This document shows positions 7,676 through 15,827 of a DNA stretch of 27,616 nucleotides, piece after piece. Position numbers and translations under genes: made by a program. The DNA is taken from positions 1 through 27,616 of the IMG/VR virus record IMGVR_UViG_3300031772_000226; one strand, written 5' to 3'. Numbering within the stretch: position 1 is the stretch's first letter; each line of letters opens with the position of its first letter. Under the pieces are notes generated by a model. The model made no database searches. It worked only from the letters and a program-made list of their open reading frames with translations, and was not told the DNA's origin. The DNA is from a virus.

Positions 7676-7907
7676 GTCTGAAAAGATGCTGGATAAACTT
7701 CGTTCGTACTTGACGTTAGAGCAAGATTTCACACACCGTGCTTTTTTAGACAGCATGGACAAACTGAGTCCGAAGGAGTCTCGTGAGCTCCTGGGGATTA
7801 TATATGCAAATTATTTGATAAGAGGAAGGATAATTCAAAACATCATAAAATACTGTGAAGCGTACGGAATTCCTCTATCATTGTTTGATGATCTCTTGGA
7901 TATGTAG
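7674..7907 (+). CDS. nblA: NblA-like phycobilisome degradation protein
   Basis: Seventy-seven residues matching the NblA pattern: YLTLEQDFTHRAFLDSM, then KLSPKESRELL and IIYANYLIRGRIIQNIIK, which parallels the LTLEQEF ... REQAQ..L..LY..MMVREN core of cyanobacterial NblA. NblA is a small helical adaptor that triggers proteolysis of phycobilisomes; viral copies are known in freshwater cyanophages such as Ma-LMM01. Here it extends about 15 residues beyond the usual C-terminus (YGIPLSLFDDLLDM). ATG 7674 is taken; ATG 7686 is an alternative nearer to the usual length. It is the only plus-strand gene in a 24-kb minus-strand region, and its first part is antisense to the upstream extension of the methyltransferase-like frame. 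Confidence 0.8.
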   Translation: MSEKMLDKLRSYLTLEQDFTHRAFLDSMDKLSPKESRELLGIIYANYLIRGRIIQNIIKYCEAYGIPLSLFDDLLDM

Positions 7908-7911
7908 ACAC

Positions 7912-7939
7912 AAAAAAGGGACGCCGATTAAAGCGCCCC
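7912..7939 (-). terminator. Intrinsic terminator closing the polA-to-7969 unit
   Basis: On the minus strand GGGGCGC and GCGTCCC form a seven-pair stem (one G-U) around an eight-base loop, followed directly by six T. It lies 30 bases past the stop of the 276-residue protein gene and between it and the convergent nblA. It resembles the terminator at 14404-14430 in sequence. On the plus strand no T run follows, so it probably does not stop nblA transcription well. Confidence 0.85.
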
Positions 7940-7968
7940 TCGGTAGAACAATCCGAAGTGATCTTAGA

Positions 7969-8799
7969 TCAGAAATCTAGACCTGCGGCTTGAAGAGCCG
8001 CTTTTTGTTCTTCGGTTAGTTCTTTTTTGCTGGATGCCTTTTTAGCTGTTGGAGGTTCGGCCTCTTGAGCCTTGGGACCAGGAGTCCCTGCTCCCGCAGG
8101 CAGAGCAGCTAATCCGACAGGTGCCATGCCGTCTAGTCTCTTGGGGTTCGCTTCCATAAACGCATCCTTAAGGGCAGCGTGGTCTTCTCCCAAAGGAAGT
8201 TCAACCAGATTTGAACCGGGGATAGTACTGCGTAAAGCAGATGCCACCAAATCTCCTGCACCACCGCCAAGCCACGCTCCAATATCCTCGATGAGCTTGC
8301 GCTCTTCATCTGTTTGCGCAGGGCGGTCTTTAAATTCAAGAGCATTGTAGTTAATCTTTGCACCGTCAGCACCCGTCATCGGGTCCCTCTCGTTGAAAGA
8401 CTTCTGCACAAATTTTGTTGATGTAATTATTTCACCAACATTAATGCGGTTGTTGTACAGCGTCTGGAAGTACGAGATAAAGTTTTTTTGACTCGACTTA
8501 CCGCTAATGATGCTAGTACAAACGCAGCGTGGAGGAAGTAAACGATGAGAAGGTGAAACACCAATGTAACTAACACGAATAAACTCTTCGTGCGAGCGCA
8601 TACCGAGGTTACCGAAATACGGTGTAAACCCAAGTAAGACAAACTCGATCGGTATCCCGTTATCGTTCGAGTCTGTGATGGCCGCTTCTGGGTCGCTATC
8701 GGATTTCCAACGGCGTGCTTGAAGATCGATTCGAAGTGTGTGCGGTGGGATTTGACAGAGAATCTCATCAGCCGAAAATTTGCCAGCAATAAAAACCAT
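7969..8799 (-). CDS. Hypothetical protein next to SSB
   Basis: A 276-residue protein. Residues 1-130 are beta-rich (RIDLQARRW, IPIEFVLLGF, EEFIRVSYIGVSP), then an alpha-helical middle with GAWLGGGAGDL, then a low-complexity alanine/proline/lysine linker (residues 235-258) and an end helix finishing AALQAAGLDF. The layout, a folded core, a flexible linker and a short conserved-looking tip, is like ssDNA-binding or recombination mediators, and it lies 9 bases after the SSB-like gene. No family assignment is made. Transcription ends at the hairpin just downstream. Confidence 0.75.
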   Translation of the reverse strand: MVFIAGKFSADEILCQIPPHTLRIDLQARRWKSDSDPEAAITDSNDNGIPIEFVLLGFTPYFGNLGMRSHEEFIRVSYIGVSPSHRLLPPRCVCTSIISGKSSQKNFISYFQTLYNNRINVGEIITSTKFVQKSFNERDPMTGADGAKINYNALEFKDRPAQTDEERKLIEDIGAWLGGGAGDLVASALRSTIPGSNLVELPLGEDHAALKDAFMEANPKRLDGMAPVGLAALPAGAGTPGPKAQEAEPPTAKKASSKKELTEEQKAALQAAGLDF

Positions 8800-8808
8800 G
8801 ACCGTAGT

Positions 8809-9456
8809 TTAAAGAGAGAAGTCCAGTGAACCAAGTGCGGCCGTTGACACCTTTCCTTTGTCGGGATCGGCGGCTTTGGCAGGAGCAGCTTTTTTGCTGC
8901 GTGGGAGATAGAGAATTTTCTCAACCCCATAGTTAAGATACTTCCGATTTTCTTTTTCGCTAGTGCTTACGCGCCCTAGAGCGATAGTGGGTGTACCAGG
9001 TGGCAGGTCAGCAAGCTGTGAAGACAGTGCATCCCACGCTGTAAGTTTGAACCATGAGGTTTCGCCCTTTTCGTCTTGCCAAGCAAGCGAGCGGTTGGTG
9101 ACTGTGTTATCTCCTAGTTGAGTTTCCTCTGAGACAGGACCTAGCCCTCCCGTGGAGACAAACATGTTCAAGGCAAGAAGATCATCCCAGTTCTCGTTTA
9201 CCACCACGAGCATAGGCTGCATTTGAAGCACACCATCAGGAGTGGTCTTAGTTGGTCCTATGGCGAAGATGGTTTGCTTTTCTTCAAGTTTTTTAAGAAT
9301 CTTACCTACGTAATGATCCTCCTTCATGGAGAGCTGAACTTTGGTTGCAATACGTCGGTCGCTTGAGGGTAGAGACTCAGCTAAGACGTGTGCAACTTTG
9401 TTTTCGTCGACTTCTGCTGCATCAGTGACGCGCAGACCCAGCATAAAGATGTTCAC
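8809..9456 (-). CDS. SSB-like single-stranded DNA-binding protein
   Basis: A 215-residue protein with an OB-fold-like region at about residues 95-187: a glycine turn (FVSTGGLGPV), an outgoing sheet (TNRSLAWQD), ETSWFKLTAWDAL with W135, F136 and W141, and TPTIALGRVSTS. This WF-x-x-x-AW then GR order is that of SSB proteins. The N-terminal 90 residues (MNIFMLGLRVTDAAEV) start like an SSB but are diverged, so two OB-like halves are possible. A lysine/alanine linker leads to a short LDFSL tail. GTG 9456 is used; ATG 9444 would drop four residues. Expected to coat ssDNA at the phage fork. Confidence 0.6.
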   Translation of the reverse strand: MNIFMLGLRVTDAAEVDENKVAHVLAESLPSSDRRIATKVQLSMKEDHYVGKILKKLEEKQTIFAIGPTKTTPDGVLQMQPMLVVVNENWDDLLALNMFVSTGGLGPVSEETQLGDNTVTNRSLAWQDEKGETSWFKLTAWDALSSQLADLPPGTPTIALGRVSTSEKENRKYLNYGVEKILYLPRSKKAAPAKAADPDKGKVSTAALGSLDFSL

Positions 9457-9982
9457 GGTTTAAAGTCCGGTAAATCGTTGAGCGGTGTACGTTGAGTGCC
9501 TTAGCAATTTCCCTGACGGGAACGCCTTGGCTGGAGAATGCTAGTACCAAATTGGCGTCTGCGTCCCCCAGCTTTGATGCCTTCATTTTTTTGTAAGAGT
9601 TGTGGTACGGGTTAATACAAAGCTTGTTGCCACACGATGGCTTGACACACCCATCTTTATTTATTTCCAGATAATCGAGTATCAATGGACGCACGTAGTA
9701 CTTGTGACCTAGTGCGTACAGCACGGGAGAGCCATTGCAAAATGAACTTTCCCACTCATCACAGACGCCATGTTCGAAGTCGCTCGATGCAAGTCGTCTA
9801 AATAAAATGGATAAGCCTGTATCTTTTATACCTTTATACGAGAGAGAAAATGTATCTGCTTGTAAAGCCCTAGCAATGTCCGAAGCCTGGGCCTGAGCGT
9901 GGTTCGAGTCGTTTGCAGTTACAGCTAGTTCCAGGTTTTTATCTTTTCTTTTTAGTTCTAAGCAGTAGTTAGTAGACGTCAT
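9422..9982 (-). CDS. HNH-like zinc-binding protein with C-terminal HTH
   Basis: From ATG 9982 the protein has 186 residues. The middle holds KYYVRPLIL, then CVKPSCGNKLCINPYHNS, which matches the zinc-knuckle and CxNPxH end of HNH-type domains. The C-terminus (ASQGVPVREIAKALNVHRSTIYRTLNREH region) is a resolvase-like helix-turn-helix. The start was chosen because the frame upstream of 9982 is better explained by a separate small gene that overlaps it by 14 bases. A site-specific nuclease or a regulator are both possible; the catalytic first His-Asn pair cannot be assigned with certainty. Confidence 0.65.
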   Translation of the reverse strand: MTSTNYCLELKRKDKNLELAVTANDSNHAQAQASDIARALQADTFSLSYKGIKDTGLSILFRRLASSDFEHGVCDEWESSFCNGSPVLYALGHKYYVRPLILDYLEINKDGCVKPSCGNKLCINPYHNSYKKMKASKLGDADANLVLAFSSQGVPVREIAKALNVHRSTIYRTLNREHLYAGSARH

Positions 9983-10142
9983 TCGGCTGGAACTCTGCCG
10001 CTTTAATAATACGTTTACAATCTTCTTCGTTGACAGCAAAAATGGGGTACAGTCCAAGCCATACCCCAAACTTTCCTTGAAGTAATTGTTTTATAAGCCT
10101 CATGAGTCGATTATGGCTTTGACCAGCGTAGCTGTCCAGCAT
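9969..10142 (-). CDS. 57-residue hypothetical protein
   Basis: A short frame MLDSYAGQSHNRLMRLIKQLL, then GKFGVWLGLYPIF, ending AAEFQPNDVY. It fills the gap between the 61-residue repeat protein (three bases upstream) and the HNH/HTH gene (14-base overlap), and the close packing supports it being real. The middle aromatic stretch could be a membrane-associated helix but is too short to be sure. No family recognised. Confidence 0.5.
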   Translation of the reverse strand: MLDSYAGQSHNRLMRLIKQLLQGKFGVWLGLYPIFAVNEEDCKRIIKAAEFQPNDVY

Positions 10143-10145
10143 GAA

Positions 10146-10331
10146 TTAAGCGACTAGGCTTAAAGCTTCTTTTGCTTTCTCACCTAGGGTCAAACCCTCA
10201 GCCTCAGTTCCAGCAATAATTTCGGCATCACTAAACCCAGCAAGGCGAGCTCTTTCGAGTGCCTCTAGACCAAAACCGTTTGGTTCTCCATCAGTACCTT
10301 TAAAAGCACGAAAAGTGTTCACAGAAGCCAT
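10146..10331 (-). CDS. Single-repeat small protein (GLxxG repeat)
   Basis: Sixty-one residues consisting mostly of one copy of a 40-residue unit: GLEALERARLAGFSDAEI, then AEGLTLGEKAKEAL. The same unit occurs three times in the neighbouring 299-residue protein upstream, so the two are related. Mostly helical by composition. Function unknown; a binding or scaffolding partner of the larger protein is an inference from the shared unit. Confidence 0.7.
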   Translation of the reverse strand: MASVNTFRAFKGTDGEPNGFGLEALERARLAGFSDAEIIAGTEAEGLTLGEKAKEALSLVA

Positions 10332-10358
10332 GGCTATCAGTTTGTTGACACTTTTATA

Positions 10359-11258
10359 TTAACCGTAAAGAGACATTGCGGATGAGCCTAAACGTGTCCC
10401 TTCTGAAACAGCTCGACGTGCCGCTTCTTGCATACTAATACCTTGAGCTGCTGCAGCTCGTTCGAGACCAGCTAAACCAATGTACCCTTCGGTACCCCCG
10501 CCTGAAGAGCTACTTGCGTAACTTGAAATTGAAGGAGAGGGAGCAGCCGGTGGTTGATAGACTTGATTTGAGCTCACACCTAGTGAACTAGCAGCACTAG
10601 GTCCAAACTTAAGTCCTTGCTGCTGAGCCAACCCTTTAATTGCTTCGTCTGCTAACCCCTGACTCCTCATGCTTTCTACAGCTGTTAGCCCAAGCGCACC
10701 AGGCGTGGCGTCGCCGCTTCTGTAGCTCCCAAGGTCTGTGTTTATACCTAAGCCACGAGCTGCTTGCTCTCCAAATTTGAGACCTTCAACCCGCGCTTTA
10801 CCTAATATATCTTGATTTGAGTATCCGTATTCTTGAGCTTTACCCACACCCATCGCACCGATCGCACCTGGTCCATAACCTTCAGAGATAAAGCTGCTTA
10901 AGAGTCGATTAGCTTTTTCTTTTACAGGTTCTTTTACTTGTTCTTTCTGCGCTTGAGGCGCTTGAGGCGCTTGAGGCGCACTCTCACCAGGTAAGGCAGA
11001 AGGTTTCGGAGCTAGTTCAAATACAGCCGTTCGTGATGGTGTTTGTGGTGCTTTATAAGTTAAGGTACTTGGGCTACGACCTTTGAGCTGACTTTCTACG
11101 CGAAATGTTGGAGCGAAGCCCTCGAAACCTTCTGTAGGTTGATCTTCTTCATCGTCGAATAGACCAGCGAGATCCAAACCAAAAGTCAGTCCTGCTTTAC
11201 GAAACTGCCGACCGAACTTACTAAAATCGTTTTCTGTGGGAGTAGCAGTCATTTCCAA
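10359..11258 (-). CDS. Repeat protein with three GLxxG units
   Basis: A 299-residue protein. The N-terminal 115 residues are acidic then proline/glutamine-rich, including an APQ triplet repeat near residues 94-103. Three related units follow at about 128-170, 187-227 and 258-297. Each starts with a glycine-rich G-[AY]-x-G, has a helix with a Glu or Gln, a turn with G-[YLI]-[SA], and ends E/Q-G-L/T-x-[FL]-G-x-x-A. Units are joined by serine/proline linkers. Not recognised as a known family. It lies downstream of polA in the replication unit, although such low-complexity linkers are also usual in virion proteins. Confidence 0.7.
   Translation of the reverse strand: MEMTATPTENDFSKFGRQFRKAGLTFGLDLAGLFDDEEDQPTEGFEGFAPTFRVESQLKGRSPSTLTYKAPQTPSRTAVFELAPKPSALPGESAPQAPQAPQAQKEQVKEPVKEKANRLLSSFISEGYGPGAIGAMGVGKAQEYGYSNQDILGKARVEGLKFGEQAARGLGINTDLGSYRSGDATPGALGLTAVESMRSQGLADEAIKGLAQQQGLKFGPSAASSLGVSSNQVYQPPAAPSPSISSYASSSSGGGTEGYIGLAGLERAAAAQGISMQEAARRAVSEGTRLGSSAMSLYG
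10949..10975 (+). repeat. 9-bp tandem repeat, three copies
   Basis: Three exact copies of GCGCTTGAG inside the repeat-protein gene, encoding the APQ triplets on the minus strand. It may vary in copy number by slippage. Confidence 0.8.
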
Positions 11259-11335
11259 ACCCAGACAACTCTACAGCTGCCATCATTTACTTTGTTTACT
11301 TTAAGCGATAACTCGAAGCTGCGGTACTTGTCAAT

Positions 11336-11593
11336 TTAGTTTTTTTGTTGTTCAAAAGTTTTGAACCCAAAAAACTGAGGCGCGTTTTGAGTTCGACCAG
11401 AAGCTTCCATTGTTTTAAAACCTTCAAAAGGGGTCACCGCTTTCGACCCACCGAAACTTCGAGCGCCCTCCTCTTCGGTAGCGGCACTTTTCTTAACTGA
11501 CTTCAGCTCTGGGAAGTAGTCCACTAGCAAAGATCTTTTGTTTTCTTCAGGCGTGGTAAGAGGAACGCCAAAAAAATCACCAGCGAATCTCAT
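11336..11593 (-). CDS. Small hypothetical protein with FxGFKT doublet
   Basis: Eighty-five residues, MRFAGDFFGVPLTTPEENKR at the start and two similar strings near the end (FEGFKTMEA and FFGFKTFEQ). The middle is polar and probably unfolded. The FEGF string is also present in the N-terminal part of the repeat protein downstream (GFEGFAP). No function assigned. It lies in the polA unit with 24 bases to the gene upstream. Confidence 0.6.
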   Translation of the reverse strand: MRFAGDFFGVPLTTPEENKRSLLVDYFPELKSVKKSAATEEEGARSFGGSKAVTPFEGFKTMEASGRTQNAPQFFGFKTFEQQKN

Positions 11594-11617
11594 TGACCTA
11601 CGCCTTTTTTAAACAGT

Positions 11618-12508
11618 CTACTTATTTTCAACAAAAAATCGTTTTAAGTCAAAGCCTGGACCAATGGCTCCCTTAAGAACACGCATAGTCATCTTAGCTT
11701 TTTCGTGACATGTGAAGTGTAAAGCTTTCTCTTTATCTGACGTATAACTTACTAGGTTGCGTCTTTCTTTATCTAGACAGTCACTAACGTACATAGAATC
11801 TTTTATAATTACCCACACTTCTTGGAAACGCAGGAGCGGCATTACCTTTGTCTCGTCGAATGTGTACAGGACCGACTTAAAGGCTACCTTTTTATTCGTT
11901 TTTTTGACTACACATTTTTTAATTTCTTCTGTTTTTTTTTGAGTTTCTCTACATTCTTGAGGTTTAGGTAGCTCAAGTTGTCTTTTAAGGCTTCGTGCTT
12001 TGTTAGCTGCTTCGAGTGCACTACTGAACACTTCTATCGTTAAACATACACCTGCGCTCATACGAACACAACCTACATAACCTTCTTCAGTTTTAGCTGT
12101 AAATATATCTTTGTCTCTGACTGTATTTAAATTCGATATTTCTACTGACTGTGATATCTTCTTTTTGGTTGTTTTTGGTACTTCTGTTTTCTCCAACTCT
12201 ATGGAGGTAACAGCTTCTGTATCCGTTTGAATTTTTAAACGACCTTGTTCATGCTCTGTTGGAGATTTTAAATGATCCCACAGGACAGTCGCGTAATGAC
12301 GACGGTCACCTCTTTTGTTTGTTTTAACAAAAACTTCTTTAACAGTACCTACACGAGCTGCACGTAAGTATTTTGCTACAGTGTCCTTTATTTTTTTGTC
12401 AGCAAAAGGACTGACATACGTGATGCTTTTCATGTTCTCTGTGACTCTTTCTCCTACTTTAAACTTACTAGGACAAAGAGGACGATTGCTTCTAGCGGCT
12501 TTATTCAT
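11618..12508 (-). CDS. Hypothetical basic protein with SH3/KOW-like N-terminal domain
   Basis: A 296-residue, lysine-rich protein. Residues 14-92 (KFKVGERVTE, then ARVGTVKEVFVKTNKRG, then YATVLWDHLKSP) have the strand order of a small SH3-like or KOW-like barrel. The middle is a charged lysine/threonine linker and the C-terminus has a second folded part (FQEVWVIIKDSMYVSD). Its ATG overlaps the TGA of polA (ATGA), so the two are translated together; a nucleic-acid-binding accessory of the polymerase is a reasonable guess and no more. Confidence 0.7.
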   Translation of the reverse strand: MNKAARSNRPLCPSKFKVGERVTENMKSITYVSPFADKKIKDTVAKYLRAARVGTVKEVFVKTNKRGDRRHYATVLWDHLKSPTEHEQGRLKIQTDTEAVTSIELEKTEVPKTTKKKISQSVEISNLNTVRDKDIFTAKTEEGYVGCVRMSAGVCLTIEVFSSALEAANKARSLKRQLELPKPQECRETQKKTEEIKKCVVKKTNKKVAFKSVLYTFDETKVMPLLRFQEVWVIIKDSMYVSDCLDKERRNLVSYTSDKEKALHFTCHEKAKMTMRVLKGAIGPGFDLKRFFVENK

Positions 12509-14400
12509 TTTTCGAACCAGGTGTCTCCGAAACTAGCGTCAGCTTTAGATGGTACCTCTTTTAAGATTGTTTCGGCAGCTTCTTTCATACAGCTTTCAAG
12601 AATGTCCTTGTAGTAGTCGACTTTATCTTCGATTGCTTCAAGGACAATTTCGTCGTGAACACAAGCAACTAGATGCGCTTCATTACCTAGGTGAGAACTC
12701 AGCTTAGCTAATGATAGCTTAAGGACATCGGCCCCAGCCCCTTGAATCAGCGTGTTGGCGCAAGCTGTCATCGTGGCGTCGTTGTAAGAAAGCAATCTGC
12801 GTCGTCCGAGTGGTGTCCTGACATAGGTCCAGCCATCCTCCACCATTGCTGACCTCTCTCTGTGCCACTGTCTTAACCGTGGGTAAGCACTATGAAAAGA
12901 CGCGTGTGCGACCTTGGCCTCTGATAAAGAAATTATCTTGCCGCTTTGAGCAGCGTAGGTTTTGTACTTTCTAAACCCCATCCCATACAACAGAGCAAAG
13001 TTAAGTGTCTTACCTTCTTGCCGTTGATTCTTCTGAACCTCTTCGAGCGGAATTTTATAGATCAGACTTGCAGTAACCGTGTGCAGGTCATGTCCCTGTT
13101 TGAATGCCTCAATCATTTGAGTAATTCCAATAAGCTCAGCACCGAGTCGTAGCTCGATCTGACTAAAGTCACAGATAATCAGCTTGTAGCCAGGCGTGGC
13201 GACAAAACACTCACGAAACTCTTTATCGCGAGGGATTTGCTGAGCGTTAATAGCAAACTGGTTTTTAACTTTTTTGGTACTTGTTTTTTTGGCGCCACTG
13301 GAAGTGAAGCGACCTGAGTTGGCTCCGTACTGGTTGTAGCCCGAATGGATTCTGTTAGTAATTGGATTTATATTCGCAATAAGTTTCTCAGCGTGCTCTA
13401 GCTGAGTCTCAACTTTGGTGCGCTTTCTATATAAGTTGAGCAGAGGGTTGTCACTATCAAATTCTGCGAGCTGGATCTGATTAAGAGTCGACTTTCCTGT
13501 TCCCGGACTGACTGGGAGTGCAACGCCAAGTGCTTCAAAACACTTAGTGCACTGGACCCCTGACCCTGGGTTAAACTCTTTTCGAAGATTTTTTCCGATT
13601 GCTAAAGAACCATCGGTTTTTCGTGGGAGTTTGAGTTCGGAAGGCAAAGCTGAGTCGAGCTTAGTGCAGAAGTCTAATGTTATATCATCTAATTTAATCT
13701 GAATAGCGTTTTTTAATGCGACTAACTTACCAATATCTACGTTGAATCCTCTGTAACACATCGAGGCTACAGAATGGATACACTTAGACTCAAGCGAATA
13801 AAGATCTAACAGCGCTTCCTCTGCCAGTTCTTTGAGTTGATCTGCTGCAATTTTTGGAAGGAGATCTACATCTTTAGCTGCATATTCAATCTGTTCGATG
13901 TCCAGCTCTTCTTTGCTCCAGTCAGAGATCTGTTGCTCTTTGCTTATGTCCAGCTCAAGTCGCCTGCTTACTACAGCTTTCAACGAACAACTGACGTCAT
14001 CAAAGTAAGGCTTCTGTAGTTTTGGACTTACTTTTTTTTCTTTAAACCCAGCACGTAAACAACGTTCCGCAATATATGTGTCGAATATCTTGCCTTTATA
14101 ATCTATGTTGATTGAGAAAAGAAACTGTAGGTCAAAGTTTAAATTGTGGCCGAGAAGCATCTCCCGACTTTCGATTAGTTCTTTTAACCCAGAAGTGTCG
14201 GAAATTTTAAATAGATCTAGTACGTATATTACGCGGTCTTCTACTTTCTCATCAGTTGTACACAACTGCAATAAGCGAAGTTTAGAGACATGTGAATCCA
14301 AACCCGTGGTTTCAGCATCCAAGCAAAGCTTCGGGATCTTTTGCAGTTCTTTTAAGGCTTCCTCGAACTGTTGGTTTGTTGTGGCGTAGATGATTTTCAT
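12505..14400 (-). CDS. polA: DNA polymerase I-like family A polymerase with 3'-5' exonuclease
   Basis: A 631-residue phage-type PolA without a 5' nuclease. The N-terminal DnaQ-like proofreading domain has LDAETTGLD with D28 and E30, GHNLNFD with D90 and YAAKDVD with D177, so it appears active. Polymerase motif A is CDFSQIELRLG (D411), motif B KTLNFALLYG (K464, F468 at the position that disfavours dideoxynucleotides, Y472), and motif C VHDEIVLEA (D583). It would be the replicative polymerase of the phage. Its ATG lies only three bases after the T run of the terminator at 14404-14430, so there is no room for a promoter between them. The stop is coupled to the next gene by ATGA. Confidence 0.95.
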   Translation of the reverse strand: MKIIYATTNQQFEEALKELQKIPKLCLDAETTGLDSHVSKLRLLQLCTTDEKVEDRVIYVLDLFKISDTSGLKELIESREMLLGHNLNFDLQFLFSINIDYKGKIFDTYIAERCLRAGFKEKKVSPKLQKPYFDDVSCSLKAVVSRRLELDISKEQQISDWSKEELDIEQIEYAAKDVDLLPKIAADQLKELAEEALLDLYSLESKCIHSVASMCYRGFNVDIGKLVALKNAIQIKLDDITLDFCTKLDSALPSELKLPRKTDGSLAIGKNLRKEFNPGSGVQCTKCFEALGVALPVSPGTGKSTLNQIQLAEFDSDNPLLNLYRKRTKVETQLEHAEKLIANINPITNRIHSGYNQYGANSGRFTSSGAKKTSTKKVKNQFAINAQQIPRDKEFRECFVATPGYKLIICDFSQIELRLGAELIGITQMIEAFKQGHDLHTVTASLIYKIPLEEVQKNQRQEGKTLNFALLYGMGFRKYKTYAAQSGKIISLSEAKVAHASFHSAYPRLRQWHRERSAMVEDGWTYVRTPLGRRRLLSYNDATMTACANTLIQGAGADVLKLSLAKLSSHLGNEAHLVACVHDEIVLEAIEDKVDYYKDILESCMKEAAETILKEVPSKADASFGDTWFEK

Positions 14401-14403
14401 AAT

Positions 14404-14430
14404 AAAAAAGGGGCGCTTTAGCGGCGCCCC
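14404..14430 (-). terminator. Intrinsic terminator or attenuator directly before polA
   Basis: On the minus strand a perfect seven-pair stem GGGGCGC/GCGCCCC with a seven-base loop is followed by six T, then ATT and the polA ATG. It closes the unit that starts at the 20275 promoter. Because polA begins immediately, the hairpin must also affect polA expression unless its transcript starts within the hairpin. Confidence 0.9.
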
Positions 14431-14451
14431 CCAAGGTTAGTGGTTCGCGCG

Positions 14452-15264
14452 TCAAAAAGCGTAGAGCTTTTTCTCGCGAATGCGGCTACTCCAGCGGTGG
14501 CTGATAAAGTCCGAAATGTCGCCCCAATGCTTAGCCACTTTCTGACCCATAGCGGTAGGGGATACGGCGTAAACGGTCCGCTGTAGTCGCTTACTACCTT
14601 CGTCGAGTTCTTTATCGTTGCTTCCGAACTCGATGGTCTCTTTCATCTCTACGAGACCCCACTCCTTCAGGAGAGCTGCTCCGTCACGGATCGACGTATA
14701 CATCGGCGATGCGTGGTAACAAGCGTTACGAGGGACGTTAGGACCTTGGTTCAGGGTATGGTAGTGGCCATCGCCATCCTTGACAAACCCCACAAAGCAC
14801 TGAGAGTCAGGACTAACAGAGCTCCGGTAAGCCATGCCGTTCACACAGAGCGTCGTTATCTGACGCAAAGTTCTTGTGTGACCATCGCTAATACCTTCGA
14901 GGATCATCGCAGCGCCGATTGCTTTAAGACCTCCCATTGTTAAAAGGGAGTCAATGGCCTGGGTAGGTTGTTCGATAACAACGCTGGGTTTGATGTGAGA
15001 GATGCGCTTAGCATCAGTACGGCGATACTGACGCTTGCGAGGTGTCTCCACTCCTTCAATCGCAAACCGAGCAGCCAAAGAGGCCAGCGTGGTGTTTTTG
15101 GTTGCCACGCTGATGGAAAAGAGTTTCTTGGCGTCAATCATTGAAGGATCGACGTGTTCTGCAATATCGATGGTGATTGCAGCTTCTTTTCCAGCAGCGT
15201 TAAGGAGAGCCGTGGCTTCGCTGTTGCCCAGTGTGGTGTCACCGAGTCTGAACTTGACTTTCAT
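14452..15264 (-). CDS. Hypothetical protein, probable winged-helix C-terminus
   Basis: A 270-residue protein. The first 75 residues look compact (KVKFRLGDTTLGNSEATALLNAA, then ISVATKNTTLASLAARFAIEG), then a very basic stretch PRKRQYRRTDAKR follows. The second half has a MGGLKAIGAAMILEGIS helix pair and, near the end, DGAALLKEWGLVEMKETI, typical of a winged-helix recognition helix and wing. DNA binding is inferred. It is the last gene before the terminator, in the same unit as the RavA/ViaA-like pair. Confidence 0.65.
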   Translation of the reverse strand: MKVKFRLGDTTLGNSEATALLNAAGKEAAITIDIAEHVDPSMIDAKKLFSISVATKNTTLASLAARFAIEGVETPRKRQYRRTDAKRISHIKPSVVIEQPTQAIDSLLTMGGLKAIGAAMILEGISDGHTRTLRQITTLCVNGMAYRSSVSPDSQCFVGFVKDGDGHYHTLNQGPNVPRNACYHASPMYTSIRDGAALLKEWGLVEMKETIEFGSNDKELDEGSKRLQRTVYAVSPTAMGQKVAKHWGDISDFISHRWSSRIREKKLYAF

Positions 15265-15345
15265 GTAATGAATGGGTGGAACGAAGGAAGCCTACCTATC
15301 CAATACAAAGACTGTTGAAAATTACAGATTTTCTTAATATTTCCC

Positions 15346-15774
15346 TCACGTAGAGCTGCTAGCCGCCACATCTTTCACCAACGTCATGTTGTCATACCAT
15401 GTTATCAGGTCTCTTGATATTTGCACAGCTATTAGCTTGAAATCGAGTTCACTAAGCATTAATGCCATCTCTATGTCGGCTTTGTTGCCAAGTTTTTTGA
15501 CTCCATAAATTTTATATAAAAACTCACTCAATAATGTGCAGTGTTCCGTAACATCTTTATCGATAAATCTTGTAACGTTTATAAGCTCAGTTGTCGGCAC
15601 ATAAATAAGTACTGCTTCTTTAAATTTAAACAGTGAAGTTTTATCATTATGAAGATTGTGATAAGTGCGGTATAGCTGTTGTGTTACCCAATTATCTAGT
15701 TCAAATTTTTCAGTTGCTGGTGAGTATTCAGCTTCTAACCTTCTAATTGCCGCCGCTTCTAAATGTCTGGTCAT
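15346..15774 (-). CDS. Hypothetical helical protein
   Basis: One hundred and forty-two residues, mostly helix (HLEAAAIRRLEAEY, FELDNWVTQQLYRTYHNL, TLLSEFLYKIYGVKKLG, IAVQISRDLITWYDNM). No family recognised. It lies 53 bases past the VWA protein gene in the same unit and could be a partner of that machine. Confidence 0.65.
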   Translation of the reverse strand: MTRHLEAAAIRRLEAEYSPATEKFELDNWVTQQLYRTYHNLHNDKTSLFKFKEAVLIYVPTTELINVTRFIDKDVTEHCTLLSEFLYKIYGVKKLGNKADIEMALMLSELDFKLIAVQISRDLITWYDNMTLVKDVAASSST

Positions 15775-15827
15775 TTGACTAACAGTAGCTGTTTCCTAAT
15801 CTATGCTGCACAGTTAAAACAAACGCT

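Noticed and set aside
7676-7762. Extra 29 residues at the start of the methyltransferase-like gene
   Set aside because: They would be antisense to the conserved part of nblA and do not resemble the N-terminus of the family; the CATG start fits better.
11305-11335. TTGACA with 17-base spacer before the repeat-protein gene
   Set aside because: The -10 position reads TTATCG, a poor match, and the gene is well placed for co-transcription with polA.
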